Source: Sciurus carolinensis
Lineage: Eukaryota > Chordata > Mammalia > Rodentia > Sciuridae
DNA length: 64,000 nucleotides
NCBI RefSeq assembly: GCF_902686445.1
Contig: NC_062215.1
Coordinates: 26,558,750 to 26,622,749 of the forward strand
Reading direction: 5' to 3'
Part shown: positions 33,075 through 44,054 of the stretch, piece by piece
Layout: every line of letters starts with the position of its first letter
How positions within the stretch are numbered: position 1 is the stretch's first letter
Position numbers and translations under genes: made by a program
The notes under the pieces: model-generated
What the model saw: only the letters and a program-made list of their open reading frames with translations
What the model was told of the DNA's origin: nothing
The model's database searches: none

Positions 33075-33810
33075 ATGAAAAGGGACACTTCTGATAACCC
33101 CACTTCTAGTTATTAATGCCAGAGAAATCAAACTACACATCCACACCAGGACTCACATGCAAATGTTCATGAGCTCTTTACAAATAAGAGCTACAAACTC
33201 CACCAAATGAAATGTCCAGGTGAACAGATAAGCAAACTATGATAGACCCATAAAGTAGAATATTACTCTGCAGTAAAAAAGGAAAGAGCAGAGGGGGCAG
33301 GGGGAAGGAAAGATGGTGGAATGAGACAAACATCATTCCCCTATGTACATGTATGATTACAGGAACGGTGTGACTCTACATCATGTACCACCAGAGAAAT
33401 GAAAAGTTGTACTCCATTTGTGTACAATGAATCAAATGTATTCTGCTGTCATGTATAACTCAATAGAACAAACAAGCAAAAAAAAAGAGGAAAGAGCTCC
33501 TGATAGCTGCAATGACATGGATGAATCTTGAAAGTATTAAGTTGAGCGAAGAAGTCAGGTGTAAGAGAACAAACTGCATCACATGTGAGCCAGGCAAACC
33601 TAATCTGTAGTGATCCTGGTTGTGTGGGGCGCAGGAGGGAGCGACTGAGAAGGGGGATGGTGGACTTTTCAAGGTGATGGAAATGTTCGCCACCTTGATT
33701 TCTGTGGTAGGTACACGAGCACACGTATGTGTCATCTGACTGAACAGTGCACCTAAAATCTGCACTGTTATAAGTTAGACCTTGAGAAAGTTGATTTAAA
33801 TAATAATTTC
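33075..33810 (+). mobile_element. Old L1 3' end containing a younger nested L1
   Basis: AACTACACATCCACACCAGG, ATGACATGGATGAATCTTG and AGGTGATGGAAATGTTCGCC are the end of L1 ORF2 and the 3' region of an older (L1M-type) copy. It is split by the insertion at 33,290-33,487. Confidence 0.75.
33290..33487 (+). mobile_element. 5'-truncated younger L1 3' end with 10-bp target-site duplication
   Basis: A G-rich 3' UTR passes through CCTATGTACATGTATGATTA and GTACTCCATTTGTGTACAAT to an A tail. AGGAAAGAGC occurs at 33,280-33,289 and 33,488-33,497. Only about 200 nt of 3' UTR were inserted. Confidence 0.88.
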
Positions 33811-35249
33811 TTCCCAAGAGCCTAGATGATGGACCTGGAGCCTCATCTTGTCAAAGGTGGCCACAGGCCAAGACCTTTCCAGAAAGCCCAAAGATCAGGG
33901 ATGCCTCCCTCAAGGCCAGGGTGATACTGCCGAGCTATAAAACAGCTCGCTCGTAGCCTGGAAAAGGCAGCCCCTCTGCTGCCCTGGGTCCTTCAAAGGC
34001 TGGAATTTCTGGCTAAACCAGAAGGCCCGGGCCAGTCCCTGGGGGCAGCTTCTCCTCAGCTCTCTAGGACGCCCAGCCACCCCTCACACAGGTACCAGCT
34101 TGCTGCCCAAGCACAGGACCAAAGGGCCTTCTGCTAGGGGCAGAGGAGGGAGGCCAGCCCCATGCCCGTGCCAGGCTCAGTCGGCAGCCAGTGACTGACC
34201 AGGATGGTGCCTGCAGAGCAATCTTACAGGGGACAGAAGCAGAACCCCAGCACCCCCCAACCGGGGCCCCAACCCAGAGTCACTGAGACCTTTACTGGGA
34301 GCCGGGTGGTTTTTACAGCCCCCAGAGAGGACCAGGGAGTCTGTAGAGAGCAGCGGCACCCCGGACTTTGAACTCTAAGTCTAGCACTCTTTCCCCCACG
34401 CCAGCCCAGGCTCCCAGTGACTTGCTACGGGAGGGGCTTTTCATGGGGCTGGTTCCAAAGAAAAGCTCCCTAGGGCAGGTCCGTGGAAGCAAAGGAACCA
34501 AAGGGCAGGGACCGGAAAGCTCATGAGGAGAAGTGGGCAGAGGAATGTGGAGAGAGGCCAGAGGGCTTGTCAAAGGGCAGCCCTGCCCCCCAGGTGTGGG
34601 CCTTTGCCCTGAGTCTGAGGCCAGGCGTCCTCTTCAGAGCCTCCGCTTCTGCCCTTCAGCCCTCTCTTGGGCTTGGTTAACCCTGTAGAAGATGTGGCCT
34701 GGAGCCAGTCTGGTCCCTGTAGGATCTGGCCTCGCCAGTGCCTTCAGACCTCACAGCGTCCTTAGGGATCCCCAAGTTCCGTCTCCTCTCTCTGTACAGC
34801 TCCATCTGTTTCTCTTTGTTTCTGCCTCTCCGCCTCCGTCCCTGTTGTCACCTGCACCTGTTTTCCTTCTTTGCTCATCTCTCCAGTCCACAGGCCATTT
34901 GTCCCCAGGGGTCCCCTGCTCATCTCCCAGGCAGCTGTCAACCACGGCCTGAAGGTACAGATTCGGTGGAGGACTCCTCTCCCCTCTTCCCCACGCATGG
35001 CACCCTGAAAGACCAGCAGCAAGAGCCCAGGGAGAACCCAGGGTGGGCGGCTCAGGAAGTCTGGGGTCTGGGCCCTTCTGCAGGGCGACTCCTGCCTCAT
35101 TATGTGACCTTGACGGATCCACCCCCGGCGTCTCAGTCCTCGCATCTGTACAATGAGAGACCTTTACTGTATCATCCCAGTCCTGGGCCCTGGTCCCCAA
35201 ACACACATGCCTGCCACACACAGCATGTTTTAAAATAGGACTGTCAGAG
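33811..35249. other. GC-rich unique DNA; MIR fragment near 35,085-35,180; no gene
   Basis: The composition is GC-rich and gives several long but unsupported open frames on both strands. TATGTGACCTTGACGG and CTCGCATCTGTACAATGAGA near 35,100-35,160 are MIR-like. No SINE of the rodent families is inserted here. Confidence 0.4.
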
Positions 35250-35505
35250 AGCATTCACTCCATAATTATTAATTCAGGAGCTGGTTTTGTAAGAAACAGC
35301 ACCAATCAGAGCTTCTGAGCAGCATGTCATGGTTTTGTTTCATATCAAACAGAATCCTGAATTAATAATTACTGAATAAATGTACATTTATCACGTTCCC
35401 TGTTAAAATTCCAGCAAAGAAACTTGACATTTTAGTTAAGCCTGTGTAGCCTTCTTACAGATAAATGTTCTATTTCTGTTAGGCTTTCCCTAAGATAAAA
35501 GCAGC
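35250..35505. promoter_or_regulatory. AT-rich candidate enhancer with perfect 17-bp inverted repeat
   Basis: TAATTATTAATTCAGGA at 35,263-35,279 and TCCTGAATTAATAATTA at 35,355-35,371 are exact reverse complements around a 75-bp spacer. Both arms are packed with TAAT homeodomain cores. CACCAATCAGAG (CCAAT-like) lies in the spacer, and CAGATAAATG and CTAAGATAAAA (GATA-type) lie downstream. It is free of repeats and sharply AT-rich between GC-rich flanks, a composition common in conserved non-coding elements. Function is inferred; conservation was not tested. Confidence 0.5.
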
Positions 35506-35514
35506 TCGGAGCCG

Positions 35515-35596
35515 CCTCCCCCTCCTCCCCTTCCCCTCCTCCCCTTCCCCTCCTCTACTTCCCCTCCCCCTCTTTCCCCTCCCCCTCCTCCTTTCT
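35515..35596. repeat. Pure pyrimidine tract with a 14-bp tandem unit
   Basis: CCTCCTCCCCTTCC is repeated in tandem about three times and then degenerates. The plus strand is C/T only except for one A. Mirror symmetry gives triplex (H-DNA) potential, immediately beside the AT-rich element. Confidence 0.9.
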
Positions 35597-36859
35597 GGTC
35601 TGGGATGGGGAGTGAGGATCAGGAATAGCTGGTCTTTAGGACCCCCTCCTCATGGGAGTGGCCCCGGAGAGCTGGGCATGGAAGACACTGACCTCTTGTC
35701 ATGTTGGGTGTGGTAGGCCTGCTTGTGTCTCATTGGCTGACTCATCAGTCAATCATCAGGTCCCCACCTCCCTATGCCTGGCTTCCATTTGGACACAGAA
35801 AATGGGCAGGGACCCGACTTGGCTAGAAGACCCCTTCCACCGCCCCTCTCTCCTGCCGGCCCAACCCACAGCTAACACCAAAATTCCGAGCTCAAGACGT
35901 GGGACCAGGGAGAGCTGGGATCTCTCCCCAGGGGTCAGGAAAGCCTGGTGTTGAGAGCAGATGCGGGGCAGAGGGAATAGGCAGTGCTCCCGAGTCTCCC
36001 GGGCCCCAAAGGTGCAGAGGAGAATCGGTCTCAGCCCCCTCAAGACCTACTCGTGCCACAGATGGGGACTCCAAGGCTCAGCAGGGTCACTTCCCCGCCT
36101 TCTGTCTCTGTTTCCTACCTACCCCGGCACCCAGTTCTCCATGGAATAGGGCAAAGATCCTGAGCTGGACAGGACCAATCTGGGTTTCTAGTCCCTTCTG
36201 GTGACTTCCAGAGCTGCAGCTCCTGCTTCTATCTTCATCCCCTACCCGACGTTCCACCTGGATGTCTTAGAGGGGCCTCGAATTCAACCCGGCCAAACAG
36301 ACCCCTGATTCCCCGTCTTGGGGAGCAGGGTGACCCTCTGGCTGGGTTCCCCATTCTTGCAGTTGGTCACCCATCACCCAAGCTCCGTGTGACCCAGGGA
36401 ATCATCCCAGACTCCTCCTTCGCTCAGTCCCCTGGGAAACCTCGCCGGCTCCCTGGACCGGGGCTGTGGTCCTCCCCTCCCCCGATGCCTGGTTCTCAAT
36501 GGTTCACAGCCAGGGTCAAAGGCCTCAGTGCTTCTTCAGCCAAAGACAGAGTGTGGGAGGGGGCAGGAGGAAAGAAGGGTCGCTGAAGTTCTTGGGGGAA
36601 CAGCAGTCCAACCCCTTCATTTTACAAATGGGAAAAACAGACTCAGACCTCAGCCTGGCTCAAGGCCACTCAGCAAGGCAGAGGTGGATGGTATGTTTGG
36701 GGGACAGTAACACTCTCCCTCACCCAGCGAACCATCCACGCCCCACATCCCCCACTGGATGGTACACTGCAGCCACGTGGAGCTTCCGTGAGCCTGACAC
36801 TTGCTCGCCCTTCCACTCTGGGTTTCCTTCTCTAAGTCCTGCCCTTCTCTTCCCTCAGA
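35597..36859. other. GC-rich unique DNA; no gene
   Basis: A MIR-like patch lies near 36,600-36,690 (TTTTACAAATGGGAAAAACA). No coding region is supported despite open frames. Confidence 0.35.
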
Positions 36860-37110
36860 GCTCTAGCCACTTGCCCAGCCCAGTTTGAAGCTGCCTCCTC
36901 CAGGAAGCCCTCCCCGAATGCCTGTGCCACCTCCCCTGGATGCCTCTCATCACGTCACCCGGCATCCACAGACGAGGGTAACAATTACTCCTGTGCGTGT
37001 CCTGCAGGAGGGGCGGGGTTTGTCTGCTCACCTTCCTATCTCCAAGAACACCCTGCCCCGTGCCTGGCTTGTCTCAGGTGCTCAACAGGTATTTCTGGAA
37101 GGAATTATCA
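36860..37110 (+). mobile_element. L2 3' end
   Basis: GAAGCTGCCTCCTCCAGGAA, CCCTCCCCGAATGCCTG and GGTGCTCAACAGGTATTTCT are the L2 3' end in order. Confidence 0.75.
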
Positions 37111-37199
37111 TTATATTTATATTGTCATTATGAGTGGCTGGCGTTGACAGGCCCTGGTTTGAGTCAGCCCCTGTGCTCAGCTGGCGAGTCAGAGCACCT

Positions 37200-37335
37200 G
37201 TCTTCACAGCAGGTCTGACAACTGGCCCCATTTCACAGATGAGGAAACTGGGGCTTGGAGGAGCTAAGTAGCTCGCTCTAGCTCTCACTGCTAAAAGCAG
37301 GCAGAGTTGGAATTCACCCAGGGAGCAACTAGCTC
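37200..37335 (-). mobile_element. MIR fragment
   Basis: CCCCATTTCACAGATGAGGA, AACTGGGGCTTGGAGGAG and GGCAGAGTTGGAATTCACC are the reverse complement of the MIR 3' half. Confidence 0.7.
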
Positions 37336-38699
37336 CACAGTCTGTGATCATGATCTCTGAGCTCTCTCTGCAGCCAAGGTGACCATACACTTGGAAACTG
37401 GTTAAGAAGTTGGTCAGGGACCCGAACACCCCTGCCCCAGTGCCTCCTGTGACCCAGAGCCTGGGGATGAGTCCCCTCCAGGTCTTACAGCCAGTTCCAC
37501 CATGGCCTGTGGTGTGGACAGCCCTGCCACATTTAGAGATTGCCCTGGTGGTTTGGATCCTGCCCTGGAATTCTCAGCAGGGCCAGGTGACAAGAGTTCC
37601 CCACTGGCCCTCTGCCACAGGAACACAAAGTACCTTTACACACAACCTCTCTTTGTCCCCTGCTGGTGACGGCAGAGGGCAGGCCCAGGGCAAAATGGTA
37701 AGGTGGCAGCAGTTTGTTTTGGACTGTGTTTGCAGCCTCTGGATCCTGCTCCTTTCCACTGGGGCTTCTGTCTGACTCTGCCCGCTGCATCCCTGGGCTT
37801 AACCCTTTCATAACCCAAAGGCAAACAAAGAGGGGGACAGCAGATCTCAGGGAGAGAGTGGGATGAGGGTCGGGCTTTCCTTGCTCATGAAAACTTACTG
37901 CTCTGCAGTTTGTCTCAAAGGGACCCAGTGCTTTTTTGTGCCTTTTAGATGATTGCTAATCAAAATTCAGTGGGTTCCTTGCCTTCCCTGATCTGAGTCC
38001 CTGTGCCAAGACTCTCAGACAGTAAGACAGCCAAACCCCCTGTTCCTGCCACCCCACCTATGCCTTCTTGGAGAGGGGACAAGGGACTCTCTCCACCCTC
38101 CAGGCCTTCACAAACACGAGAACCCTGAATTCTTTCTGTTTCATGGCTGAGTGTACCTGGGCTCAAAGGGGTTCATGGTATTCTGGGTCACAGGGCCAGA
38201 GTGTGCGCCTCTGGGATTTGAACTTTGGTCCCTGGGGCTGAAAACCTGGACTGCCAGAATCCCCCCTCTTTCCCATGCTGCGGCCCATGTCCCCGTGGGC
38301 AAACCCACAGCCTGCCACCCCTGGCACCCTCAGTTGTCCAGCACCAGAGCCAAGCACAGAGGCCAGCAGGGTCACCCAGCAGATGGGTCTGCTCCAGAAT
38401 GGAACCAGGACGCCCAGGGTCGCCTCCCTCTTGATCAGTCATCGTGGGTAGCAGAACCAACCTAGACCTCAGTTTTCTCTCTTCCATGTGCTAAAAATGT
38501 TCATTTCAGGGGATTCTGATGAGGATTAGAGGAGACCATCTGACTTCCCATAGCTGCATGTGGTAGGTGCTCAAGAAAAGCTCCTCCCGTAGCAGCGGTG
38601 GTAGTGGGGTGGTAGCCACAGTGAAGAAATTACAGAGAAACCCACAGGAAACTTCATCACTGAGACGGATGCACACTGGAGGCAAGTGACACAATGTGG
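37336..38699. other. GC-rich unique DNA; MIR-like patch near 38,440-38,575; no gene
   Basis: CCTAGACCTCAGTTTTCTCT and GTGGTAGGTGCTCAAGAAAA are MIR-like. The reverse complement of about 37,655-37,670 reads CACCAGCAGGGGAC, a weak CTCF-like string. No coding region is recognised. Confidence 0.35.
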
Positions 38700-39115
38700 A
38701 GAAAAAACTTCTCGATTTTGGCTGAGTAAAGGCAACAATATAATTACCATCATTTATAAAAACTGCTTCCCATTAATGCCTAATTCCCATGAAGCGCAAC
38801 AATGATTATCTCATTAACTATGTGTCAGATTAACTTTGTTGTAGGTTTTATTTGATTAAAACAGTGAACTCTCAACGCGGATGCTCGTTCTTCATAGTCT
38901 GTGGTTTCTGAAGCAGAGTTCTCTATTGACAACTTTTTCTCAACTAGAAGGTGTATTTCCAGGGACGGGCTTTTATGAAATTCAGTTATCTTGAGGCCCC
39001 AAAGCAGGAAGAGCCAGGTTGGAGGGAGGGCCTCAGAGCTTCCTGTCGGCATCCACCTTTGGGTTTGCAAAAGCCGATGATCAAAGATAAATTAGGTGTC
39101 AATCTTTAAAATCCC
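38700..39115. promoter_or_regulatory. AT-rich candidate conserved regulatory block
   Basis: It is repeat-free and rich in homeodomain-like cores (TATAATTACCATC, CCTAATTCCC), SOX-like ACAATG (in GCAACAATGATTATC) and a TCF/LEF-type ATCAAAG at 39,080-39,086. AT-rich unique sequence set between GC-rich flanks is typical of distal developmental enhancers. Function is inferred from motifs only. Confidence 0.4.
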
Positions 39116-40099
39116 TTGGAGCATTCATGCCATTTGAATATATTACTATGTGCATTTGTATTATTTCTGTCACACACATGCACACATGTACCGTAGGGAA
39201 TGATGTTTTGTTGTTTTTCTTTTGCCCCCGGCACATTGCAAACTCCAAAATTCTTACATCCAAGATTCTGTATCCCCCCCGCTGGGAGAAAAGGTTGCTA
39301 TCTGTCATATGCGCTTAAGCGCCTGGCATTTTTCTCCTGTTTTGATAGGCAGCCGGCCCCCTCCCCACTCTCTCCCTGCCCTAAAGGAGAGAAGCTGCGG
39401 GCTGACAGCTCCCAGCTGCTCTGGGAGATAGCAGAGCCTTTTCAATAGGGAAGTGTCACGCTTTGCCAACTCCAGAGAAGACAATAATTGGCTGGAATCA
39501 CAGACCCGGGCAATGGTGCAAGAGAAGGCAGAGCTGGCGGGGGGTTGATCCACCAGGGTGGGCATCTCCCATGATGGATGCCAGGCCAGAGGCACTGTGT
39601 CCAGAGGCTCAGGACCTTGGCGACCCACCTGTTCCCTGGGATCCATAGTGTGTCCCTGTACCCATGGTGGGTTCTCTCTGTGAGATCAATGGGGTGGGCA
39701 TGGAGACTCAGCTCCAGCACTCAATTCTGATGTGGTGGGGAAGAAGGGACAATAGAGATCCCTCTCCTTGTGATAGAAAAGACAGGCCAGAGAGTGTCTG
39801 GGATCACACTGTGCTGACTCCTCAGTTTGGGTGGATCCACAGGTGGGAATCTCAGGAGGAGGCAACCCGGAGCGTTAGCTCTGGACAAGGGCAAGCATGG
39901 GTCCCGGAGGACCAGAGAGAGTAGCCCCTGGTCACAAGGTCAGAAGGAGAGGGCACGTGTTTGTTGCACGCCCTCCTGAGCAGAGCACAGCCTCTGTGCA
40001 TGGTGTGCAGAGCCCCCCAGCACTGGGTTCCTGGGGAGCCCCGGGCTCCGTGGTCTAGTCTCTTTGCCTTTGGTCGCTGGACATAGGTTCAGAGTGGTG
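39116..40099. other. Unique DNA; no gene
   Basis: Nothing recognised except a short CA-rich stretch near 39,171-39,190. Confidence 0.35.
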
Positions 40100-40560
40100 A
40101 TGTTCAACCGAAATATAATGCAAGTTACATGTAGAGAATTTTCTAGTAGCCAAATTTTTTAAAAAGTAAAAGGAAACAGGCAAAATTAATTATAGGAATA
40201 TATTTTGCTTACCAATATATCCAGAATATTGTTTCAACATATAATCAATACAAAAATTAATGAGAGGGGCTGGGGTTGTGGCTCAGTGGTAGAGCGCTTG
40301 CCTAGCACATGTGAGGCACTGGGTTCGATCCCCAGCACCACATAAAAATAAATAAATAAAATAAAGGTATTGTGTCCATCTATAATTAAAAAAAAATATT
40401 TAAAAAATTAAAGAGATCTTTTGCATTCGTTATTTTGTACTAAGTCTTCCAAATCGGGTGTGTGGTTCACTCTTGTTGCGCATCTCAGTTTGGACAAGCT
40501 CCATTCCTGGTGCCAAAGGCCCCTTGTGGTTCAGGGCTGCCATGTTGGATAGCTCTGGCT
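40100..40560. mobile_element. Ancient DNA-transposon-like repeat split by an ID SINE
   Basis: TTTTCTAGTAGCCAAATTTT, CAATATATCCAGAATATTGT and TCTTCCAAATCGGGTGTGTG are in the order of a familiar old mammalian repeat, apparently a longer relative of the family at 7.7 and 31.7 kb. The ID at 40,267 interrupts it. Confidence 0.5.
40267..40420 (+). mobile_element. ID SINE, well preserved, with intact Pol III boxes
   Basis: The A box region TGGCTCAGTGGTAGAGCGC and the B box GGTTCGATCCC match the tRNA consensus exactly. The tail AAAATAAATAAATAAAATAA is followed by GGTATTGTGTCCATCTATAA and an A-rich end. AAAATTAATGAGA before and AAAATTAAAGAGA after look like a target-site duplication with one mismatch. 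This is the best-preserved ID in the window. Confidence 0.95.
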
Positions 40561-40852
40561 AGAACTTTCCTGGTGCTCTGCACTCCCCAAAGGGGAGGTT
40601 ATTTGGCACCCTCAGACCTGTTTGCCTTCCCCTGACCCAGAAACAAATCATGCTTTGGGGCTGGGCCACCACCTGTCTTTCCTTACAGATCAGTAGGGAA
40701 GTTGAGAGCCCTAGATTGGACATCCCAAGACTCTGCCGCTCTGCCTGCTGTGTGACCTGGAAGAAGTCGCTTCTCCTCTCTGGGTGCTAATTTCATTCTC
40801 TGTCAAATGAATGTTTTTCATTAGGCTTGCATATGGCTTGATGCTGTAGGCA

Positions 40853-41065
40853 CCAAGTGTGGTGGCATACGCCTGTATTCCCAGGGATGCAGGAGGCCGA
40901 GGCAAGAGGATCTCAAATTCGAGGCCAGGCTCAGCAATTTATTGAGGCCCTACGCAAATCAGAGAGACTCTGTCTCTAAATAAAAATACAGAAAGGGCTG
41001 AGGATGTGGCACAGTGGTCAATACCACTGGGTTCAATCCCCAGTACCAAAAACAAAACAAAAACC
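40853..41065 (+). mobile_element. B1-dID SINE
   Basis: CAAGTGTGGTGGCATACGCC ... GAGACTCTGTCTC, linker AAATAAAAATACAGAAA, dID GGGCTGAGGATGTGGC ... CAATCCCCAGTACC and an A-rich tail. Confidence 0.93.
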
Positions 41066-41379
41066 CAGTGCATAAACCACAGGATAGAGATGCTCTGTCT
41101 GAGTGGTCGCAGGACCCACACCTGGTCCACCTCCCATCCTAGAGGAACCTTGGTGGCCAGACCGTGGGGCACAGAGGATGAAAACCTGGCACCAGGCCAC
41201 ATTTCCACATGTCGCTCTCTAAGCATGCAGATCTAGTGGTAGGTGACTTTTGGACCCAGGTGCACAGTATGGGAGCCTGCTAGGAACATGATTTCAAGGT
41301 CAAGGTTTCTGAAGAGGGAGGAAGGGGAATGGATTAGGGATGATACTACAGTTCTGCTGCCAATATTTAATTTTTTGTC

Positions 41380-41520
41380 TGAAAGAGACCTAAAGAGAAT
41401 AACAGCAAAATGTTAACATTTGTTCAAGCTTAGTGGTGGGTATGTGGCTATTACCCTGTACTTTGCTGCATGTTTGCAACATTTTATCATTTAAATGTAT
41501 TTAAATTTTTAAGACGGGCC
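41380..41520 (+). mobile_element. Old L1 3' end fragment
   Basis: AAATGTTAACATTTGTTCAA, AGTGGTGGGTATGTGGCTAT and TGTTTGCAACATTTTATCAT are the terminal 3' UTR of an ancient L1. Confidence 0.55.
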
Positions 41521-43429
41521 AAGAAGTATAATCTGGTGTCACCGTGAGCATAGCATTTTTCTAAAAAGGTAGTAAATGGTAACTTCCCCTCCCCCTCCAC
41601 CCTTGATAATCCCCTTCCACCCTTCCTGCCCTGATAGTGCAGGGACCTGGGTGCTGAATTGGTCAAGAGTCATGGGCCCCGGAGAGACGCAGCAGAGCCC
41701 AGCAGTTATGCAACAAGCACTGATTGTGCCTTGGGACAGCAGATATGTGGGGGCCCTGGGAGAATACGACCAGACTCTGGCTCAAGAGTAGCTTGAGAGA
41801 GGGGACAGTCTATGGCCAACTGACCTTGGCCTTTCCCCTTCCCTGGTTCCCAGCCCACCAATGTGTGGCCTCTGGGTGGAGGGACCCCCTTCTCCTCCTC
41901 GCTGCTCTTCCCCTCCCCATCCCAACCTGACTCTTCAGTTCACAATGAACCGCTCTGGGTTCTGCTGGTCAAGTCTGGGGGGCAGCGCTCTGCTCATGTG
42001 AATGTCTGGGTGTTCTCCCCTAAGCCCCATGTCCGTTCCTTCCAGCCCTCCTCCTCCGACCTTCCTATGAAGCTCAGGAAGGTCACCCTGAGGGGCTGGG
42101 CCCAGGGGCGGAAGGTTGTGGAAGGGCAGCCATGCTCCAGACTCTGTGGGGTTGTTCCAGCCCAGCAAACAGGTCTTGCTGGTTTGCCATTTGGAGAGAG
42201 TTTGGCCCCAATTCCCATGGGCTGGTTAAATGGTAACTTGTCTTTGTGGAAAAGCGACAGGGAATGAACCACCTGCTCTGACAGAGGAGCAGGGTCAGAC
42301 CCAGCTGAGTGTTGGACGCAAGAGATGCTTTTCTTTATTTTTGATTCTTTTCCAGAATCCCCCTCAGCCCTTTCGCATGTCTTCCTGGCCAGATGAGTAA
42401 GAACAAGGAGGAGTGGTAATGTTAATGACAGAGTGCCACAGCCACCCAGGACCTTTCATTGGGAGATTTCTTAACGAAGAGCTGTGGTGCCCATTTTACG
42501 GGAGGAACAACTGAGGCAGGGAGGCGTGAGTTCACGCTGAGTCACAGAAAGGCCTGGCTCGGCATGGCTGAGCCAGAGAGGTAGAGCGGGGTAGGGAGGG
42601 GGCTTTACCTGACACTCTGGAGAGAAACTGATACTCCAAATACAGTCAGATGTCACTTTGGTGCTGGACCCCCTGAGCTGTGGGACAGGGGTGGGGTGGG
42701 GCCACAGAACCTGCCTGTTGGATATCAGCAGCTCCCACAAACACCTCTGCTGAACAGACAGAGCAGGTGTCACTAGCCCCCCGCACAGACAGGGAACAGA
42801 GCTGGCCAGACTAGGGCCAGGTCTCACAGCTGGTCAGGCCCAGGGAGATGGGCTTCCGGACGCCATCGCAAGACCCAGGCGGGTCTGTGGTTCCTGAGCT
42901 GACACGGGACTGATCCAACTCCAGAGAAAGGGCCCCCCGGATGCCCTGTGTGCCTGGCCCATCAGACCAAGGACTCAGGCGGGATCTCCTTGGTACCCAG
43001 AGCTTCTCAAGGGGAGACTTTGGTAGCCCGCTCTTCACTCCACTGCAGGCTCGTTGGGCCTGCCTGGGCCCGAGTGTCTGAGCACCCACGCATGCTGGTG
43101 CTGGCCCCGCTTACTGCTGTGAGCATGCCCAGTTCTCTAGCAGGCCTCACCATTACCCTGCGCCCGCTGCCCAGACTTGCTAGGTGCCAACATTCTACCG
43201 AGATGAAGGGAGAGAGGCCCTCACCCCACCCCACAATCCCAGGTGGGCAGAGGAGTTTCTCTCCAGCCTTTGAGGAGAGACCTCAGGGAGGAAGGCAGGC
43301 CTCCACCCTTCCCCGACATGCGTGAGCACTGAGCGGGCAATACTCCTGGTCAGATGCCACGGGCCAGGTGCCAGAGGGCCCAGCCGACTGGCCTGGGTCA
43401 CCACGGGGCCTGAAGAGTCCCAGCGGTGA
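41521..43429. other. GC-rich unique DNA with MIR-like patches; no gene
   Basis: MIR-like reverse-complement strings occur near 42,480-42,550 (GTGGTGCCCATTTTACGGGA) and 42,760-42,840. No coding region is supported. Confidence 0.35.
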
Positions 43430-43560
43430 CTCAGTGTCCTTCTTGGTATCCTAAAAATAATACTACCTTCCTCAGCAGGTCTTGTGAAGGGACAATGACA
43501 TAATGTATATGAAACAGCCTCAGGTCTGGCACACAGTAGGTGCTCAACGGCCCTCAACCC
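43430..43560 (+). mobile_element. MIR 3' fragment
   Basis: CTAAAAATAATACTACCTTC, AGGGACAATGACATAATG and GCACACAGTAGGTGCTCAAC are the MIR 3' end. Confidence 0.65.
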
Positions 43561-43836
43561 CATGTCTACCTGTGTCCCTGTGCTGCCGCTTCAACCTCAG
43601 AGGGGAGGGAGACCTCGGGGTTTCTCCAGGCAGGAGCATGGCGTCCTCACTGTCTTGGCTGCTCCCTCTCACTGGCTCAGGACACTTGATGCCCTGCCGG
43701 GGAGGGAAGTCCCACTCCGAGGAATCTGCAGAAGTCAGTGGGAGGCAGGAGCCAGGGCCGCAGGAATGGCGGATCCAGGGCAGCTGGGGCTCTCCCCACG
43801 CTGCAGGCTGACTTGGTTTTCACGTGAAACCTGGCT

Positions 43837-44008
43837 GGAGGCGGGCGTGGTGGCGCAGGCCTGTAAGTAAGTCTAGTCATCAGGAGGCTGAGGCAGGAGG
43901 ATCACAAGCTTGAGGCCAGCCTGGGCAACTTAGTGAGACCCTGTCTCAAAATAAAAAGGGCCAGGGGTGGGAGAAGCTCAGTGGTGGAGCACCCCTGGGT
44001 TCAATCCC

Positions 44009-44051
<43 letters not shown>
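43837..44051 (+). mobile_element. B1-dID SINE ending in (CA)n
   Basis: GGCGGGCGTGGTGGCGCAGG ... GAGACCCTGTCTC and GGGCCAGGGGTGGGAGAAG ... GGTTCAATCCCC. The usual A tail is replaced by a (CA)n microsatellite at 44,012-44,051. Confidence 0.92.

Positions 44052-44054
<3 letters not shown>

Noticed and set aside
34751..35254. A 167-codon minus-strand frame overlapping a plus-strand frame of equal size
   Set aside because: The mutual overlap in GC-rich DNA and a MIR fragment inside argue against coding.
40267..40345. A tRNA-Ala gene
   Set aside because: The A and B boxes are tRNA-like, but the sequence, tail and flanking duplication are those of an ID SINE, and a cloverleaf is not intact.
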